Shown piece by piece: positions 16,870 to 24,901 of a stretch of 37,877 nt of DNA. The notes beneath the pieces were generated by a model that saw only the letters and a program-made list of their open reading frames with translations, was not told the origin of the DNA and did no database searches. The translations under genes were made by a program, and so were the position numbers. Within the stretch, counting starts at the first letter, position 1; each line of letters opens with the position of its first letter. Source of the stretch: Hyphomicrobiales bacterium (GTDB lineage Bacteria > Pseudomonadota > Alphaproteobacteria > Rhizobiales > JALURZ01); the NCBI GenBank assembly GCA_027058735.1, contig JALURZ010000052.1, forward strand, positions 1 through 37,877. Reading direction: 5' to 3'.

Positions 16870-17508
16870 GTGGCGGCCGGGGCAAGGTTCATCACGTTCG
16901 AAGGCGGGGAGGGCACCGGCAAATCAACCCAGGCCCGCCGTCTGGTCAAACGGCTGAACGGCGAAAAAATTCCGGTTGTGGCCACCCGCGAACCGGGCGG
17001 CTCGCCGGGCGGCGAGCAGATCCGCGCGCTGCTGGTGAGCGGTGACGCGGACAGGTGGTCGAGCCTGGCCGAAACCCTGCTGTTTTATGCCGCGCGCGAC
17101 GATCATCTGCGCACAACGGTCAGACCGGCTCTGTCCGGCGGGCGTTGGGTGGTCTGTGACCGTTTCTCCGATTCCACGCGGGCATATCAGAGCCTTGCGG
17201 GCGGTGCGGGAAGCGACCTCGTCGACCGGCTGGAGCAGGCCGTGGTGCGCGATACGGTTCCCGATCTCACGCTGATCCTCGACATCGATCCGCACACCGG
17301 TCTCGCCCGCGCCGCCGCGCGCGCGGGTCAAAACGATGCCCGCTTCGAAAGCAAGACGGCAGCCTATCACCAGACCGTTCGCGAGGCGTTTCTCTCGATT
17401 GCGGACAGGGCGCGGGAGCGCTGCGTCGTCATTGACGCCGGGGGCCCCATGGCCGACATTGAGCGCGAAATCTGGGCCATCGTGCATGCCCGGTTTCTCA
17501 AGGCCTGA
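16870..17508 (+). CDS. tmk: Thymidylate kinase
   Basis: 212 residues with a GTG start, 5 bases after the carboxypeptidase stop. The P-loop EGGEGTGKST lies at residues 11-20, the DR(Y/F) motif is seen as CDRFSDSTRAYQ, and a LID-type stretch ARAGQNDARFE lies near residue 160. It phosphorylates dTMP to dTDP with ATP. The order dacF-tmk-holB-metG is common in alphaproteobacteria. Starting at GTG, with no other plausible start nearby, it is probably translationally coupled to dacF. Confidence 0.95.
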   Translation: MAAGARFITFEGGEGTGKSTQARRLVKRLNGEKIPVVATREPGGSPGGEQIRALLVSGDADRWSSLAETLLFYAARDDHLRTTVRPALSGGRWVVCDRFSDSTRAYQSLAGGAGSDLVDRLEQAVVRDTVPDLTLILDIDPHTGLARAAARAGQNDARFESKTAAYHQTVREAFLSIADRARERCVVIDAGGPMADIEREIWAIVHARFLKA

Positions 17509-17532
17509 TGCACAGGCAAAAGGCGGCTGACG

Positions 17533-18675
17533 ATGCCTGAACACAACGCGCCCGTGAACGATGCCTACCAGCCCGACTGCCTGCCGGGCATGCCGCATCC
17601 GCGCTCGGCTGCGGCGCTGTATGGCCACAGCAGGATCGAAGCGGACATCATTGGCGCGATCCATGGCGAAAAACTGCCCCATGCCTGGATCCTTGGCGGC
17701 GCACCCGGCATCGGCAAGGCCACCCTGGCCTACCGGTTTGCCCGGTTTCTGCTGGCTGGCGGGGCCGGCGGGAGGGCGGCAGCAAAAAAGGCCGACAGCC
17801 TTGCGATCGACCCAGGCGATACTGTTTTTCAACAGGTTGCCGCTGGAACGCATCCTGATCTGTTTGTCCTGCGCCGCACTTTCGATGAAAAGAAAAAACG
17901 CTGGCGCAAGGAGATCGGCGCGCATGATGTGCGGCGCGTGTCGCGGTTTTTCGCCCATACCTCCAACGCCAGCGGCTGGCGCATTTGCCTTATCGACAGT
18001 GCCGATGAGATGAACCGGACGGCCGCCAACGCGCTTCTCAAGGTGCTTGAGGAACCGCCGCGCCGCGGCCTGTTTGTGCTGATATCGAACAATCCGGGCC
18101 GGCTGCTGGCCACCATCCGTTCCCGCTGCCGGCTGGTGCGCCTCACGCCTGTCGGGGACGATCTGGTCAAACGGGTGCTGGAGCGGCTTACCAATAGGAA
18201 GGGGAAAAAACCGTCCGCGGACGAATTGACGGCGCTGGCCGCTTTATCGCGGGGCAGTCCGGGGCTTGCGGTCCGTCTGCACATGGACGGCGGATTGGCC
18301 ATGCAGGCGAAGATATCAAGGCTGCTGGACGGCCTGCCGGATCTCGACCGGGCAGGGGCGCTGGCGTTGTCGGCGGCCCTGTCGCGCGACAGCGCCGAAG
18401 GCGATTACCGGTTGTTCTGCACCCTGCTGAGCAACCAGATTGCCCGGGCCGTGCGGGCGGGGGCGATGGGAAACGGCGGCGGCGCGGACGCCGGCGATGC
18501 CGCCTTGTCCGAACGCCTGGGCATGAGTCGCCACCCGGAAATCTGGGCCGGCGCGTGGCGGAAATTCGAAGACGCCGTACGCCAGGCCGATGCACTCAAT
18601 CTCGACCGCCGTCAGGTTGTCCTCAATGCCCTGTTCGATCTGGAGGCGACGGCCCACCGGACGCTTGGCGGTTAG
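17533..18675 (+). CDS. holB: DNA polymerase III subunit delta'
   Basis: 380 residues, somewhat longer than E. coli HolB (334). The P-loop GGAPGIGKAT lies at 55-64, followed by the clamp-loader segments IDSADEMNRTAANALLKVLEEPP (given in parts) and IRSRCR, the SRC-type arginine motif. The four-Cys zinc module of the E. coli protein is not present; the region after the P-loop is instead a basic stretch (RTFDEKKKRWRKE). The protein is the non-catalytic wrench of the clamp-loader complex that loads the beta clamp. An AAAGGCGG lies about 7 bases before the ATG. It sits 24 bases after tmk and 66 before metG. Confidence 0.93.
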   Translation: MPEHNAPVNDAYQPDCLPGMPHPRSAAALYGHSRIEADIIGAIHGEKLPHAWILGGAPGIGKATLAYRFARFLLAGGAGGRAAAKKADSLAIDPGDTVFQQVAAGTHPDLFVLRRTFDEKKKRWRKEIGAHDVRRVSRFFAHTSNASGWRICLIDSADEMNRTAANALLKVLEEPPRRGLFVLISNNPGRLLATIRSRCRLVRLTPVGDDLVKRVLERLTNRKGKKPSADELTALAALSRGSPGLAVRLHMDGGLAMQAKISRLLDGLPDLDRAGALALSAALSRDSAEGDYRLFCTLLSNQIARAVRAGAMGNGGGADAGDAALSERLGMSRHPEIWAGAWRKFEDAVRQADALNLDRRQVVLNALFDLEATAHRTLGG

Positions 18676-18741
18676 CTCGCGCACGAGTTGACAGCACCCG
18701 GCGACATCCGTAAACGGGTCCATTCGCCCAACGGAGCATTC

Positions 18742-20295
18742 ATGTCGTCCGCCAAGACCTTTTACATTTCAACCGCGATTTCCTATCCCAACGGTCCGCC
18801 GCATATCGGCCATGCCTATGAGGCGCTGGCGAGCGACGCGCTTGCCCGCTTCAAACGGCTCGACGGTTTCAAGGTGTTGTTCGTGACGGGCACGGACGAA
18901 CATGGCCAGAAGATGCAGCAGACCGCCGCGGAAAGGGGCCTGACGCCGGCCCAGCTGGTCGCCGAAATGACCCCGCAATTCGAAGCGATGGTCAGCAGGC
19001 TGAACTGCTCCAACGATGATTTCGTGCGCACCACCGAGCCGCGTCATCACGGGGCATCGACCGCCATCTGGAACGCGATGGCGGCCAATGGCGATATCTA
19101 TCTGGACAAATATGCCGGCTGGTATTCGGTGCGCGACGAAGCCTACTACACGCAAACAGAGGTGACGACAGGCGAGGGGGGACAGAAAACCGGCCCCACC
19201 GGCACGCCTGTTGAATGGGTCGAGGAGGAAAGTTATTTCTTCCGCCTGTCGCGCTATCAGGACAGACTGCTGGCGCATTATGAGGCGCATCCGGACTTTG
19301 TCGGTCCCGGTACGCGGCGCAACGAAGTGGTCAGTTTCGTCAAGGGCGGGCTCGAAGACCTCTCGGTCTCGCGCACCAGCTTCGACTGGGGCGTGCCGGT
19401 GCCCGGTGCGCCGGGCCATGTCATGTATGTGTGGGTCGATGCGCTGACGAACTATCTCACCGGCGCCGGCTATCCCGACACCGGCGGGGAAAAATTCAAG
19501 ACCTTCTGGCCGGCCGATGTGCACGTCATCGGCAAGGACATTTTGCGCTTTCACGCGGTTTACTGGCCGGCCTTCCTGATGTCGGCGGGCATCGAACTGC
19601 CAAAACGGGTCTATGGGCACGGGTTTTTGTTCAACAAGGGCGAGAAGATGTCCAAGTCGCTTGGCAATGTCATCGACCCGATGGCGCTGGGGGATCATTA
19701 CGGCATCGACCAGATGCGCTACTTTTTTCTGCGCGAGGTGCCGTTCGGGCGCGACGGCAACTATTCGCACGACGCCATCGTCAATCGCATCAATGCCGAT
19801 CTCGCCAACGATCTGGGCAATCTTGCGCAGCGCTCCTTGTCGATGATCGCGAAGAACTGCGATGGCGCAATCCCGCGGCCGGGCGCCTTGGAGGAGGCCG
19901 AGCGGGCCATTCTGCAACACGCGGACGGGATCGTGGCTCAGGCGCGCGAGGCCATGGACCGGCAGGCCATTCACCGGGCGCTGGAAGCGATCTGGTCAAC
20001 GGTCGGGGAGGCCAACAGGTATTTTGCCGCCCGGCAGCCCTGGGTGCTGAAAAAAACCGACCCTGAGCGCATGGGCACCGTCTTGTACGTAACAGCCGAA
20101 GTGGTGCGCCAGATCGCCATCCTGGCCCAGCCGTTCATGCCCGAATCGGCGGCGAAACTGCTCGATCTTCTGGCAATCGAGGAGGCGGCGCGTGATTTCC
20201 AACACCTCGGCGGGGCAAACCGCCTGAAACCGGGCACGCGGATCCCGGCACCGCAGCCGGTCTTTCCGCGCTATGTCGAAACCGGGCGGGAGTGA
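18742..20295 (+). CDS. metG: Methionine-tRNA ligase
   Basis: 517 residues from ATG 18742, with ACGGAG just before it; an in-frame TTG 54 bases upstream is rejected because the family starts at KTFYISTAISYPNG. The class I signature PPHIGHAYE gives HIGH at 21-24, and KMSKS lies at 302-306. The usual zinc-knuckle cysteines after the catalytic half are absent and the stretch reads TGEGGQKTGPTGTPVEWVEE, the form seen in alphaproteobacterial enzymes. There is no C-terminal tRNA-binding domain, consistent with the short form. It charges both initiator and elongator tRNA-Met. tatD starts 6 bases after its stop. Confidence 0.96.
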   Translation: MSSAKTFYISTAISYPNGPPHIGHAYEALASDALARFKRLDGFKVLFVTGTDEHGQKMQQTAAERGLTPAQLVAEMTPQFEAMVSRLNCSNDDFVRTTEPRHHGASTAIWNAMAANGDIYLDKYAGWYSVRDEAYYTQTEVTTGEGGQKTGPTGTPVEWVEEESYFFRLSRYQDRLLAHYEAHPDFVGPGTRRNEVVSFVKGGLEDLSVSRTSFDWGVPVPGAPGHVMYVWVDALTNYLTGAGYPDTGGEKFKTFWPADVHVIGKDILRFHAVYWPAFLMSAGIELPKRVYGHGFLFNKGEKMSKSLGNVIDPMALGDHYGIDQMRYFFLREVPFGRDGNYSHDAIVNRINADLANDLGNLAQRSLSMIAKNCDGAIPRPGALEEAERAILQHADGIVAQAREAMDRQAIHRALEAIWSTVGEANRYFAARQPWVLKKTDPERMGTVLYVTAEVVRQIAILAQPFMPESAAKLLDLLAIEEAARDFQHLGGANRLKPGTRIPAPQPVFPRYVETGRE

Positions 20296-20301
20296 GCCAT
20301 C

Positions 20302-21108
20302 ATGTTCATTGTCGACAGCCACTGCCATCTGGACTATCCCAAACTGGCACCCGAAATAGACGGCGTGCTCGAGCGTGCGGCGCACGCCGGCGTCGGCCTG
20401 CTGGTCACCATCTCCACGCGGGTCAAACAGTTTGAAAGCGTGCTGGCGATCGCGGAGGCCCATGCCACGGTCTACTGCTCGGTCGGCACCCATCCGCACC
20501 ATGCCGCCGAAGAACCCGATGTGACCACCGCCCGGCTGGTCGAGTTGGCCAAACATCCCAAAGTCGTGGGGATCGGCGAATCCGGTCTCGACTATCATTA
20601 TGACAATAGTCCGCGCGACCAGCAGGCGGCGGGTTTCCGCGTTCACATCGATGCCGCCCGCGAGACCGGATTGCCGCTCATCATCCACTCGCGCGAGGCC
20701 GAAGACGACACCGCGCGCATATTGGAAGACGAGATGGGGAAGGGGGCGTTCAAACCCCTGCTCCACTGCTTCACATCGCGCGCGGCGCTGGCTGAACGCG
20801 CGCTGGCTCTGGGGGCCTGTATCTCGTTTTCCGGCATCGTCACATTCAACAACGCGGACGATCTCAGAAGGGTTGCCCAAACCGTTCCCGATGAGCGTAT
20901 CCTGGTGGAAACCGACGCGCCGTTTCTCACACCTGTTCCCATGCGCGGCAAACCCAACGAACCGGCCTATGTGCTCCATACGCTGCGCCGTCTGGCCGAA
21001 CTGCGCGGGGTGGACGAGACCGTCTTCGCACGGCGGACGAGCGAGAATTTCTTCCGCCTGTTTTCCAAGGTTCCCAAGCCCGCCGCCTTCACGACAAACG
21101 GCGCATGA
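20302..21108 (+). CDS. tatD: TatD-family metal-dependent deoxyribonuclease
   Basis: 268 residues. A TIM-barrel amidohydrolase-type fold with the metal ligands in place: His7 and His9 in DSHCHLDYP, Glu93 in GIGESGLDYH, His129 in IHSREAEDD, His155 in LHCFTS and Asp205 in VETDAPFLTP. TatD proteins act as 3'-5' exonucleases in DNA repair or as D-aminoacyl-type hydrolases. The stop overlaps the start of the next gene by ATGA, so translation is coupled. It belongs to the metG run. Confidence 0.93.
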   Translation: MFIVDSHCHLDYPKLAPEIDGVLERAAHAGVGLLVTISTRVKQFESVLAIAEAHATVYCSVGTHPHHAAEEPDVTTARLVELAKHPKVVGIGESGLDYHYDNSPRDQQAAGFRVHIDAARETGLPLIIHSREAEDDTARILEDEMGKGAFKPLLHCFTSRAALAERALALGACISFSGIVTFNNADDLRRVAQTVPDERILVETDAPFLTPVPMRGKPNEPAYVLHTLRRLAELRGVDETVFARRTSENFFRLFSKVPKPAAFTTNGA

Positions 21109-21902
21109 CGCTGCGCGTCACCATTCTGGGGTGCGGATCATCCGGCGGCGTGCCGCGCATCGGCGGCGACTGGGGCGTGTGCGATCCGGGCAACCCGAAG
21201 AACCGGCGCCAGCGTTGCTCCATCCTGGTAGAGCGCGTCACGGCCAAGGACAGGACCACGGTGCTGGTCGATACCACGCCCGACATGCGCAACCAGTTGC
21301 TGGCGGCCGGCGTCGGCACGCTCGACGGCGTTCTCTATACTCACGAACATGCCGACCATATTCATGGCATCGACGATCTGCGCGCGATCTCCTACGCCCG
21401 CCGCGCCCGCATCGATATATACGGCGATGAACGCACCCTCGACAAATTGCGCCGGCGGTTCGGCTATTGCTTCTCGACGCCCGCGGGCAGCAGCTATCCG
21501 CCGATCGTAAGCCCCACGGCGATCACGCCCTTCGTGCCGGTCACGATCAAGGGGCCGGGCGGGGATATCGCGGCACTGCCGTTCACCCAGCATCATGGGG
21601 ACTTGGATTCGCTTGGATTCCGCTTCGGCGGGCTTGCCTATTCCAGCGATGTGAAGGACATCCCGCCTGAAAGCGTCGAATGCCTGCAAGACCTGGATGT
21701 CTGGATCGTCGACGCCCTGCGCCCGAGCGAACATCCGACCCATTTCAGTCTGGACGACGCGCTCGGCTGGATCGAGCGCCTGCGCCCGCGCCGCGCCGTC
21801 CTGACCAATATGCACATCGACCTGGACTATGAGACACTGCGCAGGACGCTGCCCGGGCCGGTGGAGCCGGCCTATGACGGGATGAGGATCGATCTGGGGT
21901 GA
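21105..21902 (+). CDS. MBL-fold metallohydrolase, PhnP-like
   Basis: 265 residues. The N-terminus TILGCGSSGGVPRIGGDWG and the following CDPGNPKNRRQRCSILVE place it in the PhnP-like branch of the beta-lactamase fold. The metal motif THEHADH sits at residues 79-85 (His80, His82, Asp84, His85), with further ligands in QHHGD and in the C-terminal NMHIDLDYE. Relatives cleave cyclic phosphodiesters or tRNA 3' ends; the actual substrate is unknown here. The tatD-MBL pair with ATGA overlap is typical of alphaproteobacteria and suggests joint nucleic-acid processing. A 204-base AT-rich gap follows. Confidence 0.9.
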   Translation: MTLRVTILGCGSSGGVPRIGGDWGVCDPGNPKNRRQRCSILVERVTAKDRTTVLVDTTPDMRNQLLAAGVGTLDGVLYTHEHADHIHGIDDLRAISYARRARIDIYGDERTLDKLRRRFGYCFSTPAGSSYPPIVSPTAITPFVPVTIKGPGGDIAALPFTQHHGDLDSLGFRFGGLAYSSDVKDIPPESVECLQDLDVWIVDALRPSEHPTHFSLDDALGWIERLRPRRAVLTNMHIDLDYETLRRTLPGPVEPAYDGMRIDLG

Positions 21903-21958
21903 TTTTCACTCCCGTATCGGGGGCGTTAACGCCTGCGGGGCGCGCATCTATTATTTTC

Positions 21959-21974
21959 CATAATATATATTATG
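21959..21974. repeat. 16-bp perfect AT palindrome
   Basis: CATAATATATATTATG, a perfect palindrome in the gap between the MBL gene and mazG, 132 bases before the mazG start. It stands out in GC-rich DNA. No matching -35 box lies at the correct distance, so an operator or an AT-rich bend site is more likely than a promoter core. Confidence 0.6.
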
Positions 21975-22058
21975 CGAATTCTCTTGATGGCGCGACCCAT
22001 CGCGGGGCGGTGGACAAAAGGCCCGGCACGCGCCCCTCACATTTGCCAGTGTTGCGCT

Positions 22059-22070
22059 GTGATGTATCAC
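22059..22070. repeat. Dyad GTGAT-GT-ATCAC before mazG
   Basis: A 5-bp perfect dyad 36 bases before ATG 22107. It recalls CRP/FNR-type half-sites, but the spacing is 4 rather than 6 between TGTGA and TCACT, so it does not fit either consensus. Confidence 0.3.
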
Positions 22071-22106
22071 TGTGCGTGACACGGAACGCTCCTTGAGACG
22101 GGCAAG

Positions 22107-22952
22107 ATGGAAACAAAAGCAATGAAACGAGACGATGCGCCAGACGGCCTTGAGCGGCTGCGCGAAATCATGCGCGCCCTGCGCACACCGCAAACCGGCT
22201 GCCCCTGGGACATGGAGCAGACGTTTCGGAGCATCGCCCCCTACACTATCGAGGAGGCCTACGAGGTCGCGGACGCCATCGAGCGGGGCGATCTGGACAA
22301 CCTCAAGGAGGAGTTGGGGGATCTGCTCTTACAGGTGGTGTTTCACGCGCAGATGGCCGAGGAGGACGAGGCGTTTACGCTCAGCGACGTGGTCGCCGGC
22401 ATATGCGAAAAGATGGTGCGGCGCCACCCCCATGTTTTCGGCAGCAGGCAAGAACGCGCGCGCGGCGCAAAGCCGGGCTTTTGGGAGAATCTGAAAGCGG
22501 AGGAAAAGGCGGCCGCGCGCGCTGTGGCCGGCGATGAGGCCGAAGCTCCGCCAAGTGCGCTTGAGGGCGTGCCCCTCGCCCTGCCGGCCGTGCTGCGCGC
22601 GATGAAACTGCAAATGAAGGCGGCGCGCGCCGGCTTCGACTGGCCCGGCCCCTCGCCGGTCTATGACAAGCTCGAAGAAGAAATCGGCGAGCTTCGCGAA
22701 GCCGCCGGCGGGGGCGACCCGTCGCGCATCGAAGAGGAGATGGGCGATCTGCTGTTTGCGGCGGTCAATCTGGCGCGCCATCTCAAGGTCGATCCGGAAC
22801 GCGCCTTGCGGCGCGCAAACGCAAAGTTCACCGCGCGCTATCAGGCGCTCGAACGCCGGATTGCCGCAAAGGGCCGACGGCAAGGCGCAATGGACCTTGA
22901 GGAAATGGAAAAAATCTGGTCGCAGGTCAAACAATGGGAACGTGACGGTTAG
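22107..22952 (+). CDS. mazG: Nucleoside triphosphate pyrophosphohydrolase
   Basis: 281 residues (276 from an in-frame ATG at 22122); E. coli MazG has 263. Two MazG all-alpha domains are seen. The first contains GCPWDMEQTF, TIEEAYEVADAIE and EELGDLLLQVVFHAQMAEE. The second has KLEEEIGELREA and EEEMGDLLFAAVNLARH. The paired EExxE/ExxD helices bind Mg2+. The enzyme hydrolyses non-canonical NTPs to NMP and PPi and limits starvation signalling in E. coli. It is last in the plus-strand run. Its TAG stop overlaps the TAA of hflX on the other strand as TTAG at 22949-22952. Confidence 0.93.
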   Translation: METKAMKRDDAPDGLERLREIMRALRTPQTGCPWDMEQTFRSIAPYTIEEAYEVADAIERGDLDNLKEELGDLLLQVVFHAQMAEEDEAFTLSDVVAGICEKMVRRHPHVFGSRQERARGAKPGFWENLKAEEKAAARAVAGDEAEAPPSALEGVPLALPAVLRAMKLQMKAARAGFDWPGPSPVYDKLEEEIGELREAAGGGDPSRIEEEMGDLLFAAVNLARHLKVDPERALRRANAKFTARYQALERRIAAKGRRQGAMDLEEMEKIWSQVKQWERDG

Positions 22953-24340
22953 AGTATCCGTCTTGGTCCGAGCGTATCGCCAAACCGCCGGTAGAACGCA
23001 CCCTTTCTGGACTCGCTCAGGCGCACGCTGATCGCCAGGCGCCCCTCCCCGTCATCGTCGCGCGCCAGGACATCGCAATGCTCATGCAGCCAGCTGACCG
23101 CCTCGCCGTTGCCGGCATCCAGCACGAGTTCCAGCGTGTCATCATGGCGTGCGAGCACGTCTTCGACACGCGCGCGCAATGTATCAAGCCCCTCGCCCGT
23201 GCGCGCGGAAATGACGATGGCGTTCTCGTTGCGCGACGCCAGATTGACAATCCGGGTTCGCTCATCGCCGCTCACCAGGTCGATCTTGCTCCACACTTCC
23301 AGTATTTTGCGCTGCTGCGTGTCGCCCAGGCCGAGATCGCCGAGGATCTGTTCGACATCGCCCGCCTGGGCCTCGTTGTCGGCATGGGACACATCACGCA
23401 CATGGATGAGCAGGTCGGCCTCGATGACTTCTTCAAGGGTCGCGCGGAAGGCGGCGACAAGCTGGGTCGGCAAATCAGAGATAAACCCCACTGTGTCCGA
23501 TATGATGGCGCGGCGGCCGCCGGGCAGGTCGATGCCGCGCATCGTTGGATCGAGGGTGGCGAACAGCAGGTCTTCGGCCTTCACGCCGGCCTTCGTGAGG
23601 TGGTTGAACAGCGTGGATTTTCCGGCATTGGTATAGCCGATGAGAGCGATGACGGGATAGGGAACCCGCTGACGGCTGGCGCGGTGCAGCGCGCGGGTGC
23701 GCGTGACCGTCTTGAGTTCCCGTTCGATGCGGGCAATGCGCGTCTGGATCATGCGGCGGTCGGCTTCTTTCTGGGTTTCGCCCGGACCGCCGACAAACCC
23801 CAGAGCGCCGCGCTGGCGTTCCAGATGCGTCCAGGAGCGCACCAGCCGGCTCTTCTGGTAGGACAGCTGCGCCAGTTCCACCTGCAGGCGCCCTTCCCGG
23901 CTCTGCGCCCGGCTTGCGAAAATTTCCAGAATGAGGCCGGTGCGGTCCAGCACCTTGATATTCCAGGCCCGCTCCAGATTGCGCTGCTGGCCCGGCGTCA
24001 GGTGAGAATCGAAGATCACCAGATCGCAGTCGAGCGCCAGCAAGGTGCCCCTGATTTCCCGCACCTTGCCCGAGCCGAGCAATGTCGCGGGGCGCGGCGC
24101 ACGCACGTTCACGACGATCTCGCCGGCGACCTGAAGATTGATGGCGCGCGCCAGTCCGCCCGCTTCCTCAAGCCGCGCCCGGGCCGGGCGCGGGGCGGAT
24201 GCCGGCTTTGCGCGTGCAACGAACGCCGGATGGACAATCAGGGCGCGGGTGGGATCGCGCCGGGTATCCCGCCATTTCCTTGAACGCGAAACCGGACGCT
24301 GAGCGAACTCCAGAGCGCGTGGGGCCTGTTGCGCTTTCAC
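22949..24340 (-). CDS. hflX: GTPase HflX
   Basis: 463 residues, GTG start at 24340 directly after the hfq stop. The N-terminal domain has TLLGSGKVREI and the Gly-rich linker GFVGGPGETQKEADRR. The G domain has G1 GYTNAGKST at 235-243, Switch I threonine in ATLDPT, G3 DTVGF at 282-286, and G4 at 351-354. G4 reads Ser-Lys-Ile-Asp, not the canonical Asn-Lys-x-Asp. HflX binds the 50S subunit and splits or rescues stalled ribosomes under heat stress. The hfq-hflX pair is a typical operon. The gene converges with mazG by overlapping stops. The C-terminal domain is intact. Confidence 0.93.
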   Translation of the reverse strand: MKAQQAPRALEFAQRPVSRSRKWRDTRRDPTRALIVHPAFVARAKPASAPRPARARLEEAGGLARAINLQVAGEIVVNVRAPRPATLLGSGKVREIRGTLLALDCDLVIFDSHLTPGQQRNLERAWNIKVLDRTGLILEIFASRAQSREGRLQVELAQLSYQKSRLVRSWTHLERQRGALGFVGGPGETQKEADRRMIQTRIARIERELKTVTRTRALHRASRQRVPYPVIALIGYTNAGKSTLFNHLTKAGVKAEDLLFATLDPTMRGIDLPGGRRAIISDTVGFISDLPTQLVAAFRATLEEVIEADLLIHVRDVSHADNEAQAGDVEQILGDLGLGDTQQRKILEVWSKIDLVSGDERTRIVNLASRNENAIVISARTGEGLDTLRARVEDVLARHDDTLELVLDAGNGEAVSWLHEHCDVLARDDDGEGRLAISVRLSESRKGAFYRRFGDTLGPRRIL

Positions 24341-24589
24341 TTACCCGCCGGCCTCTTCGTCGCTGTCGAAAAGCTGGATGGGCTGGCCGGGCATGATTGT
24401 CGAGATCGCATGTTTGTAGACCAGTTGCGAAATGCCGTCGCGGCGCAGCAACACACAGAAATTATCGAACCACGTGATAACGCCCTGGAGTTTTACGCCA
24501 TTGACGAGAAAAACCGTGACCGGAAACTTGTTCTTGCGAACATGATTCAGAAATGTGTCCTGAAGATTGTGGTTTTTTTCCGCAGCCAT
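24341..24589 (-). CDS. hfq: RNA chaperone Hfq
   Basis: 82 residues from ATG 24589; an upstream in-frame codon at 24643 is rejected as it adds 18 non-family residues. The Sm1 motif with NLQDTFLNHVRKN, FLVNGVKLQGVITWFDNF and Sm2 YKHAIST are all present. Gln10 lines the proximal face, and the YKH residues at 58-60 complete the U-rich RNA pocket. The tail is short and acidic (DSDEEAGG), as in other alphaproteobacteria. Hfq pairs small RNAs with mRNA targets as a hexamer. hflX begins on the next base after its TAA, so the two are co-transcribed. A 312-base gap with a candidate promoter lies upstream. Confidence 0.97.
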   Translation of the reverse strand: MAAEKNHNLQDTFLNHVRKNKFPVTVFLVNGVKLQGVITWFDNFCVLLRRDGISQLVYKHAISTIMPGQPIQLFDSDEEAGG

Positions 24590-24645
24590 GCCGTTTCCCG
24601 GGTTTTCGCAACGGCTTTGTACCGTGATCGAACCGCCGCACATCA

Positions 24646-24657
24646 GTTGATCTCAAC
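24646..24657. repeat. Dyad GTTGA-TC-TCAAC in the hfq leader
   Basis: Perfect 5-bp arms with a 2-base spacer, 56 bases upstream of the hfq start on the minus strand. It could mark an operator or a small RNA leader hairpin. The arms are short, so chance is possible. Confidence 0.3.
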
Positions 24658-24700
24658 AAGCAATTCGGCGCGGGACCTCACTATCGGCCAAACTGCTTTT

Positions 24701-24714
24701 GTCTATTATTAGAC
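24701..24714. repeat. Dyad GTCTA-TTAT-TAGAC in the hfq leader
   Basis: Perfect 5-bp arms around TTAT, 112 bases upstream of hfq. On the minus strand it contains TAATAATAG, a possible -10 element, so it may overlap a second hfq promoter. Confidence 0.35.
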
Positions 24715-24819
24715 GCGATTTTGCGCCCTTCCCGCAAGGCCATTTGTTTGCCCGCCTGCCGGGAGGTGCGCCGTCTATGGGTGTGCACAGAATGAGAAAC
24801 TGGTTCCAGTAATACTTAT

Positions 24820-24848
24820 ACTTTATTGTTTTATGGTGTTTTTTGCAA
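24820..24848 (-). promoter_or_regulatory. Candidate hfq promoter
   Basis: On the minus strand TTGCAA (24848-24843), a 17-base spacer, then TAAAGT (24825-24820), each matching 4 of 6 bases of the sigma-70 consensus, in the most AT-rich part of the gap. It would give a leader of about 225 bases before hfq. Confidence 0.4.
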
Positions 24849-24901
24849 TGCCAAAAATGACAATATCACGACCGCGGTGCGCATTCGGGCCGTGAAGAAA
24901 T

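Larger units (their letters stand above)
24590..24901. other. Non-coding gap between dat and hfq
   Basis: 312 bases without a gene. The stretch 24790-24870 is clearly AT-rich against its surroundings. It holds a candidate hfq promoter, two small dyads and, at 24867-24894, an imperfect 7-bp stem that could slow transcription after dat. No credible small ORF with a ribosome binding site was seen on either strand. Confidence 0.7.

Noticed and set aside
18742..20295. Missing zinc-knuckle cysteines in MetG as a defect
   Set aside because: The short knuckle-less form is a known alphaproteobacterial type; HIGH and KMSKS are intact.
21899..22096. Small open frame of 65 codons in the gap before mazG
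   Set aside because: No ribosome binding site, spans the AT palindrome, and no recognisable protein features.
24867..24894. CACGACC/GGCCGTG stem after dat as an intrinsic terminator
   Set aside because: One G-U pair, a 14-nt loop and no T-tract directly after the stem on the transcribed strand.
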